In this document: positions 10,335-18,945 of the stretch, piece after piece | How the letters are laid out: each line of letters starts with the position of its first letter | Position numbering within the stretch: the first letter of the stretch is position 1 | Assembly (NCBI GenBank): GCA_002951995.1 | Contig: CP019797.1 | Coordinates: 2,588,501-2,652,500 of the forward strand | Origin: Stenotrophomonas acidaminiphila | GTDB taxonomy: Bacteria; Pseudomonadota; Gammaproteobacteria; Xanthomonadales; Xanthomonadaceae | DNA: 64,000 nt | Direction of reading: 5' to 3' | Translations under genes and position numbers: made by a program | Notes under the pieces: generated by a model | Databases searched by the model: none | What the model was told of the DNA's origin: nothing | Seen by the model: only the letters and a program-made list of their open reading frames with translations

Positions 10335-10865
10335 TCAGGCGGCGGCCTGCCGGAATTCAGGCGTGCGCGACAGCAGGGAAAGCGAGAACACCCCCCAGTC
10401 GTGGTCGCCGTCATTGAAGGCGTGCTCGACGAAATGGGCGTAGCGGCCCTGGGCGATGTCGCCGGCCGGCACCCGGGTGGACAGCTCGAAACTACGCTGC
10501 CCGTAGAGCTCGTCGATGCTGATGGCGACGTCGCCGCCGGTCTGGCGCATGATCAGCACCCGGTGGCCTTCCTGCTGGACGGTGCGCTGCCCCTCCAGGA
10601 AGTACTTCAGGTCCACCACCGGGAACAGGTTGCCGCGCAGGTTGCCCACGCCCAGCAGCCAGGGCTGCGCGCCCGGCACCGGGGTCACCGGCGGCATCGG
10701 CACGATCTCGACCACCTCGCGGAAATCGGACACCAGGCGCCGGCTGCCGATGCGGTAGCCCACGCCACGCCACACGTCGGCGGAAAAATGCCGTTCCGGC
10801 AACTGCACCGCGTGCGCCAGGCTGCGCCGCTCATAGGCCTCGAGGATGTCGAAGGGAGATCGCAT
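10335..10865 (-). CDS. pilI: PilI, CheW-type adaptor
   Basis: 176 residues, a single CheW domain ([42 protein letters not shown]). It couples PilJ to the ChpA kinase. The start is the ATG at 10865 ([12 protein letters not shown]), which shares one base with the TGA of pilH (TGATG), indicating translational coupling. A longer open frame upstream is only the shadow of pilH. Confidence 0.93.
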   Translation of the reverse strand: MRSPFDILEAYERRSLAHAVQLPERHFSADVWRGVGYRIGSRRLVSDFREVVEIVPMPPVTPVPGAQPWLLGVGNLRGNLFPVVDLKYFLEGQRTVQQEGHRVLIMRQTGGDVAISIDELYGQRSFELSTRVPAGDIAQGRYAHFVEHAFNDGDHDWGVFSLSLLSRTPEFRQAAA

Positions 10866-11227
10866 CAACCCACCAGTTTGTTGATCCGCGCGATCAGGTC
10901 GTCCTCGCGCGGCGGCTTGACCACGTAATCCGACGCGCCCTGGCGCATGCCCCAGGCCATGTCGGTCTCCATGCTCTTGGTGCTGACGATCAGCACCGGG
11001 ATGCCGCGCGTGGCCTCGTCGCGCGACAGCGCGCGGGTGGCCTGGAACCCGCTCATGCCGGGCAGCACCACGTCCATCAGCACCAGCTGCGGCGCCTGGC
11101 TGCGCGCCATCTGCAGGCCGTCCTCGGCATTGTCGGTGGCGAGCACTTCGTGCCCGGCCTTCTCCAGCCATTGCGTGAACACCGCCCGGTCGGTCGGTGA
11201 GTCCTCGATCAACAGGATTCGAGCCAT
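10865..11227 (-). CDS. pilH: PilH, single-domain response regulator
   Basis: 120 residues, a stand-alone receiver domain beginning MARILLIEDSPTD with the phosphoacceptor aspartate in LVLMDVVLPGMSG, the conserved Ser/Thr in VLIVSTKS and Lys in VVKPPRED. In the Pil-Chp system PilH is one of two CheY-like outputs of ChpA, controlling pilus retraction. It is 15 bp downstream of pilG and overlaps pilI by one base. Confidence 0.94.
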   Translation of the reverse strand: MARILLIEDSPTDRAVFTQWLEKAGHEVLATDNAEDGLQMARSQAPQLVLMDVVLPGMSGFQATRALSRDEATRGIPVLIVSTKSMETDMAWGMRQGASDYVVKPPREDDLIARINKLVG

Positions 11228-11242
11228 GTGCCTTACCCCTGG

Positions 11243-11644
11243 TCAGGCGTTGACGTATGTACGGATGGCGCCCAGCAGTTCTTCGCGGGTGAAAGGCTTG
11301 GTCAGGTACTGCTCGGAGCCGACGATGCGGCCGCGCGCCTTGTCGAACAGGCCGTCCTTGGAGGACAGCATGATCACCGGCGTGGACTTGAACAGCTGGT
11401 TGCCCTTGATCAGCGCGCAGGTCTGATAGCCGTCCAGCCGCGGCATCATGATGTCGACGAAGATGATCTGCGGCTGCTGGTCGGCGATCTTGGCCAATGC
11501 CTCGAAACCGTCGGTCGCGGTCACGACCTCGCAGCCCTCGCGCTTGAGCAGTGTCTCGGCGGTACGGCGGATGGTCTTCGAATCGTCGATGACCATCACC
11601 TTCAACCCTGCGAGTTCCCCACCCGCAGCCATGTTTTCAACCAT
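11243..11644 (-). CDS. pilG: PilG, single-domain response regulator
   Basis: 133 residues, a receiver domain with VMVIDDSKTIRRTAETLL, the phosphoacceptor in IIFVDIMMPRLDGYQ, and the conserved Lys in YLTKPFTREELL. PilG is the CheY-like output favouring pilus extension. The start chosen is the ATG at 11644 (MVENMAAGGELAGLK), with GGGGAAA nine bases upstream, giving the usual family length. The open frame could extend ten codons further to 11674. It is the first gene of the operon and follows the promoter at 11704-11732. Confidence 0.94.
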   Translation of the reverse strand: MVENMAAGGELAGLKVMVIDDSKTIRRTAETLLKREGCEVVTATDGFEALAKIADQQPQIIFVDIMMPRLDGYQTCALIKGNQLFKSTPVIMLSSKDGLFDKARGRIVGSEQYLTKPFTREELLGAIRTYVNA

Positions 11645-11703
11645 TGCGATTTCCCCGGGCGCGCAGCGCGCCATCTGAACGTGGAGCTGCTGCGAAAGCG
11701 GTC

Positions 11704-11732
11704 TATATCCCAGCCCGGCCGCAAACTGTCAA
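11704..11732 (-). promoter_or_regulatory. Sigma-70-type promoter of the pilG-chp operon
   Basis: On the minus strand TTGACA (11732-11727) is followed after exactly 17 bp by GATATA (11709-11704), about 60 bp upstream of the pilG start. The -35 hexamer is perfect; the -10 is a weaker match. No other good promoter is seen before pilG, so the whole Pil-Chp operon probably starts here. Confidence 0.65.
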
Positions 11733-11894
11733 GGGCCGCCGTCAGCGCAGGGCCATCGCCGCCCGCAGTGTGAACCCCATCGCAGTCGCTGCGCGGGGCC
11801 ATTCAGCCCCGCAACGCTCCGGACCGCGCGTGGCGCTGGGCGCCCGTCGTGCCGGGGCGCTACCATCGCCGCCTGACCCGAACGGCCGTGGATC

Positions 11895-12842
11895 ATGCTG
11901 GACGTCATCGTGGTGATGGACCCCATCGCCCAAATCAAGATCGCCAAGGACACCACCTTCGCCATGCTGCTGGAAGCCCAGCGGCGCGGCCACCGCCTGC
12001 ATTACGTGCGCCCCGGCGGGCTGGCGCTGGAGGGCGGCGCCGCGGTGGCCGAGACCGCGCCGCTGCAGGTGCGCGACGACCCGGCCGGCTGGTTCACCCT
12101 GGGCAGCTACACCCGCACCGCGTTCGGCCCCGGCCAGATCGTGCTGATGCGCAAGGACCCGCCGTTCGACGGCGAGTTCCTGTACGACACCCAGGTGCTG
12201 TCGGTGGCCCAGGCCGCCGGCGCCTGCGTGGTCAACGACCCGCAGGGGCTGCGCGACTACAACGAGAAGCTGGCCGCGCTGCTGTTCCCGCAATGCTGCC
12301 CGCCGACCCTGGTCAGCCGCAGCGCCGCCGCGCTCAAGGCGTTCGCCCTCGAGCACGGCCAGGTGGTGCTCAAGCCGCTGGACGGCATGGGCGGGCGTTC
12401 GATCTTCCGCAGCGGCACCGGCGACCCCAACCTCAACGTGATCCTGGAAACGCTCACCGACGGTGGCCGCCGGCTGGCGCTGGCGCAGCGCTTCATCCCC
12501 GACATCAGCGCCGGCGACAAGCGCATCCTGCTGATCGATGGCGAGCCGGTCGACTACTGCCTGGCGCGGATCCCGCAGGGCGACGAGTTCCGCGGCAACC
12601 TGGCCGCCGGCGGCCGCGGCGAAGGCCGCCCGCTGAGCGAGCGCGACCGCTGGATCGCCGCCCAGGTCGGCCCGGAGATGAAGCGGCGCGGCATGCGCTT
12701 CGTCGGCCTGGACGTGATCGGCGACTACCTCACCGAGGTCAACGTCACCAGCCCGACCTGCGCCCGCGAGCTCGACGCCCAGTTCGGCCTGAACATCGCC
12801 GGCCAGCTGTTCGACGCGCTCGAGGCCGGCCTGCGGCGATGA
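11895..12842 (+). CDS. gshB: Glutathione synthetase
   Basis: 315 residues, the usual length for the bacterial enzyme that joins gamma-glutamylcysteine to glycine with ATP. It opens with MLDVIVVMDPIAQIKIAKDT, typical of the family, and has an ATP-grasp fold with KPLDGMGGRSIF (glycine-rich loop) and the metal-binding EVNVTSPTC near the end. It is divergent from pilG across a 250-bp intergenic region. Its stop overlaps the next start (ATGA), so it is co-translated with the TonB-like gene, an arrangement common in xanthomonads. Confidence 0.95.
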   Translation: MLDVIVVMDPIAQIKIAKDTTFAMLLEAQRRGHRLHYVRPGGLALEGGAAVAETAPLQVRDDPAGWFTLGSYTRTAFGPGQIVLMRKDPPFDGEFLYDTQVLSVAQAAGACVVNDPQGLRDYNEKLAALLFPQCCPPTLVSRSAAALKAFALEHGQVVLKPLDGMGGRSIFRSGTGDPNLNVILETLTDGGRRLALAQRFIPDISAGDKRILLIDGEPVDYCLARIPQGDEFRGNLAAGGRGEGRPLSERDRWIAAQVGPEMKRRGMRFVGLDVIGDYLTEVNVTSPTCARELDAQFGLNIAGQLFDALEAGLRR

Positions 12843-13726
12843 GCGTACCCGTGGATGCCCTGCCGCCGCCGGCGCGCATCACCGAGCAGCAACGGCTGGG
12901 CGCCACGCTGACGCTCTCGCTGCTGGTGCACGGGCTGCTGATCCTGGGGGTGGGCTTCGCGGTCGGCGGCAACGCGCCGCTGGTACCGACGCTGGACGTG
13001 ATCTTCAGCCAGACCAGCACGCCGCTGACGCCGGAACAGGCCGATTTCCTGGCCCAGGCCAACCAGCAGGGCGGCGGCGACCACGACACGCCGCAACGGC
13101 CGCGCGACAGCCAGGCCGGCATCGTGCCACGCGCCGATGACGGCATCGCGCCGGTGCCGACGCAACGCCAGGCCGCCGCCGCGCCCCCGCCGCAGGCGCG
13201 CGTGGTCAGCAGCACCCGCGGCGAGGACGTGGTGGCCCAGGCGCAGCCGCAACCGCTGCCCGAACGCCCTGCGCCGGACGCGCCGATGACCGCGCGCGAA
13301 CAGCGCGACGCGGAGATGGCACGGCTGGCCGCCGAGGTGCACCTGCGCTCGGAGCAGTACGCCAAGCGCCCGAACCGCAAGTTCGTCTCGGCCAGCACCC
13401 GCGAGTATGCATACGCGAACTACCTGCGCGCCTGGGTCGACCGCGCCGAGCGCGTGGGCAACCTGAACTACCCGGACGAAGCGCGCCAGCGCCGTCTCGG
13501 CGGCCAGGTGGTGATCACCGTGGGCGTGCGCCGCGACGGCAGCGTGGAAAGCAGCCGCATCCTGCGCAGCAGCGGCACGCCACTGCTGGACGCGGCCGCG
13601 CTGCGGGTGGTGGAGCTGGCGCAGCCGTTCCCGCCGCTGCCGCGCACCAGCGACGACATCGACATCCTGCAGGTCACCCGCACCTGGGTGTTCCTGCCCG
13701 GCGGCCAGCTGCATGACGACCGCTGA
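12839..13726 (+). CDS. tonB: TonB-family energy transducer
   Basis: 296 residues. A short cytoplasmic N-terminus, one membrane helix (about 20-42, LTLSLLVHGLLILGVGF), a long Pro/Gln/Ala-rich periplasmic linker with charged stretches, and a C-terminal TonB domain (YPDEARQRRLGGQVVITVGV, SSGTPLLDAAALRVVELA). TonB proteins pass proton-motive energy from ExbBD to outer-membrane receptors, of which four are encoded in this window. ExbBD are not present here. The start ATG at 12839 overlaps the gshB stop. It may not be the housekeeping TonB, so the symbol is by family. Confidence 0.88.
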   Translation: MSVPVDALPPPARITEQQRLGATLTLSLLVHGLLILGVGFAVGGNAPLVPTLDVIFSQTSTPLTPEQADFLAQANQQGGGDHDTPQRPRDSQAGIVPRADDGIAPVPTQRQAAAAPPPQARVVSSTRGEDVVAQAQPQPLPERPAPDAPMTAREQRDAEMARLAAEVHLRSEQYAKRPNRKFVSASTREYAYANYLRAWVDRAERVGNLNYPDEARQRRLGGQVVITVGVRRDGSVESSRILRSSGTPLLDAAALRVVELAQPFPPLPRTSDDIDILQVTRTWVFLPGGQLHDDR

Positions 13727-13765
13727 GGCGCAGGCGCCGGCCGATGCCGACGCCTGCCGTGGCGC

Positions 13766-15712
13766 CTACTGCGCCGGCGCGAGCAGCGTCTTCTTCCAGA
13801 ACTCGATGCCGGCCCAGAAGATGTAATCGCGGTTCTCGCGCTTGTGGAAGCCGTGGCCCTCGTTGCGCGCCAGCACGTGCCAGGCGTCGCCGCCCTGCGC
13901 GCGCAGCGCCTTGACGATCTGCTCGGCCTCGGAAGCCGGTACCCGCGGATCGTTGCCGCCGGCGGCGACCATCAGCGGAATGCGGATCTTCCCGACATTG
14001 CGCAAGGGCGATATCTCCGCCAGCCGGGCACGCTGGGCCGGATCGCGCTCGTCGCCGTACTCCACCCGCCGCAGGTCGCGCCGGTACGCCTGGGTGTTTT
14101 CCAGGAAGGTGACGAAATCGGAAATGGCGACGGCGCAGCTGGCCGCGCGCAGACGGTCGCTGTAATGCACCGCCGAGGCGTAGCACATGTAGCCGCCGTA
14201 GCTGAAGCCGTAGACCGCGAACCGCGCCGCATCCAATGCCGGATCGGCCGCCAGCGCGTCGATGAACGCACCGATGTCCTTGACCGAGTCCTCGCGCTTC
14301 CACGGGCCGTTGTCCAGGTCCAGGAAGCGGGTGCCGTAGCCGGAGGAGCCGCGCACGTTGGGCAGGAACAGAGCCACGCCGAGCTCATTGAGCAGATAGT
14401 TGTCGGCACCGAGGAAGCCGGGCCGGCTCTGCCCTTCCGGGCCGCCATGGATGTCCATGATCAACGGGCGCTTGCCCGGGAAGCGGGCGGGATCGGGGCG
14501 GTACAGGAAGCCGGACACCTTCTCGCCGTCGAAACTGGCGACTTCCACCCGCTCCGGCTCGCGGTTCCGCTCCAGGTCCAGTCCACCGGCCTCGCTCCGG
14601 GTCCAGCGCCGGACCGCCAGCGTCCGCGCATCGATCGAATAGACGTCGCCGGGCACCTTGGCCGAGGACAGGCTCAGGCCGATCTCGCCCCATGGCGCGA
14701 TCTGCAGCAGCTGGCCGATGCTCCAGTCCAAGACACCGTCGGGCAGGCCGTCGACCTGCCGCAGGTTGGCCCCGGCGCCGTCGCCCACGCGCAGCCGCGA
14801 CACGCCGCCGTCGTTGATCGCATAGACCAGTACCTGCTCGTCGTCCGATACCGCGTAGTCGGTCACGTCCCAGCGCGGTTCGCGGCTGACCGCGGTGAAC
14901 GCGCCGCTGCGCGGGTCCAGCTTGCCCAGCCGGACGAAATCCGAATCGCGGTTGGACAGCACCCAGATCCGGCCGTCGCGGGCATAGCGCGCATCGGCAT
15001 AGGACGCGCGCCCGCGCGCCGGGGTCAGCACCTTCATCGCGCCGCTGCGCAGGTCGACCTCGGCCAGCACGGCGTGGTTGATCGACAGCCGGTTGATGGC
15101 CAGCGCATGCGCGCCGTCGGGCGAGAAGTCGGAAATGTTCCAGCCGCCGCCGCTGACCTGCGCGACCATCCGGTCGCTGCCCGGCCGTGCCGGGTCCAGC
15201 ACGTAGAGGTCCATGTCCGCGCCGTTGCGCCGCGAGGAGGCATACCCGAGCAGGCGCCCGTCACGGCTCCAGCTGCCGAACCAGTTGCGCGAACGACCGT
15301 CGGTCAACAGCTCCAGGCGACCGTCCTTCAGCAGGTACAGCTGGAAGAACTCGTTGCCGCCGATGTCCTTCTGCACCACCAGGTGACCGCTGTCGCCGGG
15401 GGCGTGGCTGGCGAAGGGCACCGGCTCGGCCTCGAAGCTGAGCTGGGTGCGCGCGGCGCCCGGCGACTGCACGCTGTGCAGCTGGTCGGTGCCGCCGAAG
15501 CGGGTCTTGATCAGGGCCGAGCGGTTCTGCGGGTCCCAGCCCAGGAAGGCGGCGCGACGGAATTCCAGGTAGCGGGCGCTGGCCTCGGCGGTCGCCGCGG
15601 GAATGGCCGGAACGCCGTCGGCATGGATCGCCGGCGGCACCGGAACCGCCGCGGCGGCACTGCCGGCGACGGCCAATGCCGCCGCCAGCAGCGCATGGAG
15701 TGCATGATTCAT
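13766..15712 (-). CDS. Secreted S9-family prolyl oligopeptidase
   Basis: 648 residues. A signal peptide (MNHALHALLAAALAVAGSAAAA), a beta-propeller region with WD40-like PD40 repeats (SRDGRLLGY, SPDGAHALAI), then an alpha/beta-hydrolase domain. The nucleophile is in YGFSYGGYM, the aspartate in AAGGNDPRVP, and the histidine in NEGHGFHKREN. It cleaves short peptides in the periplasm. The start at 15712 has AGGAG upstream. It lies only 32 bp downstream of a TonB-dependent receptor on the same strand, so the pair likely imports and digests peptides. Confidence 0.92.
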   Translation of the reverse strand: MNHALHALLAAALAVAGSAAAAVPVPPAIHADGVPAIPAATAEASARYLEFRRAAFLGWDPQNRSALIKTRFGGTDQLHSVQSPGAARTQLSFEAEPVPFASHAPGDSGHLVVQKDIGGNEFFQLYLLKDGRLELLTDGRSRNWFGSWSRDGRLLGYASSRRNGADMDLYVLDPARPGSDRMVAQVSGGGWNISDFSPDGAHALAINRLSINHAVLAEVDLRSGAMKVLTPARGRASYADARYARDGRIWVLSNRDSDFVRLGKLDPRSGAFTAVSREPRWDVTDYAVSDDEQVLVYAINDGGVSRLRVGDGAGANLRQVDGLPDGVLDWSIGQLLQIAPWGEIGLSLSSAKVPGDVYSIDARTLAVRRWTRSEAGGLDLERNREPERVEVASFDGEKVSGFLYRPDPARFPGKRPLIMDIHGGPEGQSRPGFLGADNYLLNELGVALFLPNVRGSSGYGTRFLDLDNGPWKREDSVKDIGAFIDALAADPALDAARFAVYGFSYGGYMCYASAVHYSDRLRAASCAVAISDFVTFLENTQAYRRDLRRVEYGDERDPAQRARLAEISPLRNVGKIRIPLMVAAGGNDPRVPASEAEQIVKALRAQGGDAWHVLARNEGHGFHKRENRDYIFWAGIEFWKKTLLAPAQ

Positions 15713-15744
15713 TTCTGCTCCTTGTCGGTTGGCGGCCGCGCCGC

Positions 15745-18462
15745 TCAGAACGTCACCCGCACGCCGGCGGTGTAGTAGGCCCCCATCACGTCGTAATAGG
15801 GCGAGAACGTCGCGGCGATGGGCGCCTTCTTGTTGAAGACGTTGTTGGCGCTGGCATACAGCTCCACCCTGCCCTCGCCGCCCAGCCGGTAGGCGCCGCC
15901 GACGTCGTAGTACACGTAGCTGCCGATCCGGTTGTTGACGATGTTCTGGTTGCGGTCGTAGTCGCCCGCGGACAGGTAGCGCGCGCGTGCGTTGACCGAG
16001 AACGCATCGCTGTCGAAGGCGATGCTGGACACCGCGCGCCACTTCGGCACGCCCAGGCCGAACGCGTAGCCCTGCGAGCCCACGTACTCCATGCGCTTGA
16101 CCCCGTCGTCGGTGCTCAGGCTGTTGACCCAGGTCGCCAGGGTGCGCAGGCGCAGCCGCCCGGGCACGCCGAACAGGCGCGCGTCGCGGCGGTAGGAGGC
16201 TTCCAGGTCGACGCCGTCGGTCTTGTACTGGGACAGGTTGGTGTAGGTGGAGACGATGCGGGTGATGTTTCCTGCCGCGTCGCGCTCGACCCGGCTGCAC
16301 AGCTCGGCATTGCCGGCGGCACAGCGGCTGAGGATGTCCTGCAGCCCGATCGTGGTGATCACGTCCTTGATGTCGATGTTGAAATAGTCCAGCGACAGAT
16401 CCAACCCTTCGACCGCCCGCGGCGACCAGCTCAGCCCAGCGGTCAGGGTGTCGGCCGTTTCCGGACGCAGCCCCGGGTTGCCGCCACCGTTGCTCAGCGC
16501 ATACACGGTCTGGTTGTTGGTCGGGTCGGTGACGTAACTCCAGCCGGTGGTGGTGGTGGTGAACAGCTCGCCCAGGTTGGCCGAGCGGATATCGCGGGAA
16601 CGGGCGATGCGGCCGCGGAAGCCATCGACGAACTCGTTGGTGAAACCGAGCTTCCACGACCAGATCGAACCGGTGGTGTTGTAGTCGGAGATGCGCGCGG
16701 CCGCGCTCAGCGCCAGGTTGTTCAGGCCGGGCACGTCGCTGACCAGCGGCACCAGCACCTCGCCGAAGGCCTCCTTGACGTTGAACGCGCCTTTCATCGC
16801 ACTGAAGTTGAACGAACGGAAGGCCTTGGCCGCGTCCAGCGCGCCGACACGCTGGTCGATCGCCTCGCGCCGGCCCTCCACGCCGAACGCGACCGAGACC
16901 GCGCCTGCCGGGAGTTCCCAGGGCTCGCCGCGCAGGCTCGCACCGAACACGTCCAGCGTGGTCTTGGCACGCTGCTGCGGGGTGCCGGTCACGTAGTCGA
17001 TGGCCTCCTGCGACGGCGCGCCTTCGCCGAACACGTTGATCGGCACGCAGTGCAGCGCCGGGTTGCCGAGGCTGACGCGGCATACCGGCTTGCCGGTGGC
17101 CGGGTCGATCACCGAATCGATGGCATTGGCCCACGCCTCGCGCAGGATGAACCCCGGCGTATCGAAGTTCGCCTCGGCCTCGCCATGGCTGTAGTACGCG
17201 CTCCAGCGCCAGTCGCCGGCGTAGCCGTCCAGGGCGAGCGTGGCCTGCGTGGTCTTGCGCTCGAAATCGATGTGCGGGTAGTTGATGTCGTTGTTGAAGC
17301 GGCCGATGTTGATCGTCTCACGCCCTTCGGCCAGCATCACATCGCGTACCTGCTGCGGCAGGAAGGCATTGTCGATCTTGACGGTGAAGCCTTCTCCGCG
17401 GTTGTGGTCGCCGAACCAGATGTAGTTGTTGTACATCCGCGAGTGGCGTACTTCGGCGGTCAGGCGCACATCGTCGTTCAGGTCATAACGGCCGCTGGCC
17501 AGCACCGAGTACCGCTTCTGCGGCGCGCTGAGCGGGCTGTAATCGTCGTTCGACGGCCCCTCGCCACCGCTCATCAGCGCGCCGACAACGCGGCCGTACT
17601 GGAAGTCGCGCAGCGAACCATCCGGATTGAACGCCTTGCCCGCCAGCGCGGACGTATCCTCGACACCGCCGGGCAGCTTCCGCGGCAGGATCAGTCCACC
17701 GTACGCTGCATCGGAAAAGCCCACGTCGGGCATCAATTCGAGCTGTTTGCCGTTCGAAAGCGTCGACCAGCGACCGGCGCGGCTGCGCGAACTGCGCGGC
17801 ACGATGCCGTCGTTGTCGAGGAACTCGCCGCCGACCAGGAAATGGCCGCGGCCGTCGGCGAAGTCCGTGCCCCAGGCCGCCTCGAAGCGCTTCTCCTTGC
17901 CATCATTGTAGGTGGACTGCCCGGCCTGGGCGCCGGCCTTGAAGCCGACGAAGTCGTGGTCCAGGGTGATGTTGACCACGCCGCCGACCGCACCCGATCC
18001 CCACGCCGCGGAGGCACCGCCGGTCACCACGTCGACACTTTTGACGACGATCGACGGGATCGTGTTCAGGTCGTTGTCGCTGGAGATGCGGCGGCCGTCC
18101 TGCAGCACCAGGGTGCGCGAGATGCCCAGCCCGCGCAGGTCAACCGGCGCATTGCCGGCACCGGTGTTGGAACCGGTGGTCTGTGGCGAACTGGTCGCGC
18201 GGAACTGTGGCAGGTCGTTGAGCGCGGCACCGATGTTGGTGCGCGAATCGAGTTTCAGCTCTTCGGCGGTGATCGGCAGGGTCGGCGTCGGCGCCACCAG
18301 GTCGGGGCGGTCGATACGCGAGGCGGAGACGCTGACCGTGGCGAGATCGCTGACCTTGCGATCGCTGCCTTCTTCCTTGGCCTGGGCATGGACGTCGGCG
18401 GAGGCGGCCAGGGTGGCCAGGACGCACAACGTCAGGGGATGAAGCGGGAGTGGCTTGCGCAT
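15745..18462 (-). CDS. TonB-dependent outer-membrane receptor, probably for peptides
   Basis: 905 residues. Signal peptide (MRKPLPLHPLTLCVLATLAA...), a TonB-box-like DLATVSVSASRI, a plug domain (LVLQDGRRISSDND, GGASAAWGSGAVGGVVNI) and a 22-strand barrel ending with the usual aromatic terminus (GVRVTF). It belongs to the large receptors with a serine/glycine-rich plug that are expanded in Xanthomonadaceae. The ligand is unknown; the adjacent S9 peptidase gene in the same transcript suggests peptides. The start at 18462 is followed by a clear signal sequence; the frame extends upstream without a sensible start. Confidence 0.9.
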   Translation of the reverse strand: MRKPLPLHPLTLCVLATLAASADVHAQAKEEGSDRKVSDLATVSVSASRIDRPDLVAPTPTLPITAEELKLDSRTNIGAALNDLPQFRATSSPQTTGSNTGAGNAPVDLRGLGISRTLVLQDGRRISSDNDLNTIPSIVVKSVDVVTGGASAAWGSGAVGGVVNITLDHDFVGFKAGAQAGQSTYNDGKEKRFEAAWGTDFADGRGHFLVGGEFLDNDGIVPRSSRSRAGRWSTLSNGKQLELMPDVGFSDAAYGGLILPRKLPGGVEDTSALAGKAFNPDGSLRDFQYGRVVGALMSGGEGPSNDDYSPLSAPQKRYSVLASGRYDLNDDVRLTAEVRHSRMYNNYIWFGDHNRGEGFTVKIDNAFLPQQVRDVMLAEGRETINIGRFNNDINYPHIDFERKTTQATLALDGYAGDWRWSAYYSHGEAEANFDTPGFILREAWANAIDSVIDPATGKPVCRVSLGNPALHCVPINVFGEGAPSQEAIDYVTGTPQQRAKTTLDVFGASLRGEPWELPAGAVSVAFGVEGRREAIDQRVGALDAAKAFRSFNFSAMKGAFNVKEAFGEVLVPLVSDVPGLNNLALSAAARISDYNTTGSIWSWKLGFTNEFVDGFRGRIARSRDIRSANLGELFTTTTTGWSYVTDPTNNQTVYALSNGGGNPGLRPETADTLTAGLSWSPRAVEGLDLSLDYFNIDIKDVITTIGLQDILSRCAAGNAELCSRVERDAAGNITRIVSTYTNLSQYKTDGVDLEASYRRDARLFGVPGRLRLRTLATWVNSLSTDDGVKRMEYVGSQGYAFGLGVPKWRAVSSIAFDSDAFSVNARARYLSAGDYDRNQNIVNNRIGSYVYYDVGGAYRLGGEGRVELYASANNVFNKKAPIAATFSPYYDVMGAYYTAGVRVTF

Positions 18463-18945
18463 GTGTTCGTTACCCGGATTCGCGATGACTGTGGGACGCC
18501 CGCAGGGGGCGTACCGACAGTGCCAACTCGTGAACGAACAAAGCGCAGTGTCTGGGGGAAGACGAATTTCATTGCGCCTGCAACCGGATTTTCCGGCGGA
18601 TCGGGCCCAGCGGCCGGCGCAGCGCCGGGGCGCGCAAACGCCCGCCGCATGGGGCGCGACGCCGCCTGGCCGGATTCGACTTGCGGATCCACCGTCTCTC
18701 GCAGGGTGAACTGCATCACGCTCGACCACGCGACGAAGAGCGGACGGTTTCTTCCGCAACCGCCGCCGTAGCGGCACATATCAGCCGCGACTGCGCGGAT
18801 TTTCCACCTGCATGCAACCTGCGCGGCGTGGCTGCATGGCCTTCTGGCGCGCACAGCGTGGCGTCCACCGCGGCCTGTCCGTGCGGCGATCCGGTATCGG
18901 CGTCACGGTGCGGCTGGGCCACTCCGGCCGCGTCGTACCGCGGGG
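18463..18945. other. Intergenic region, nothing recognised
   Basis: About 480 bp between the receptor start and the 3' end of the amidohydrolase gene, both on the minus strand. It must hold the receptor's promoter, but no convincing -35/-10 pair, Fur box or small gene was found. Several GC-rich inverted repeats near 18590-18660 have no T-tract. Open frames here show no protein-like composition. Confidence 0.5.

Noticed and set aside
18432..18854. Open frame of 140 codons upstream of the receptor
   Set aside because: Overlaps the receptor signal peptide, lacks a ribosome site and has shadow composition.
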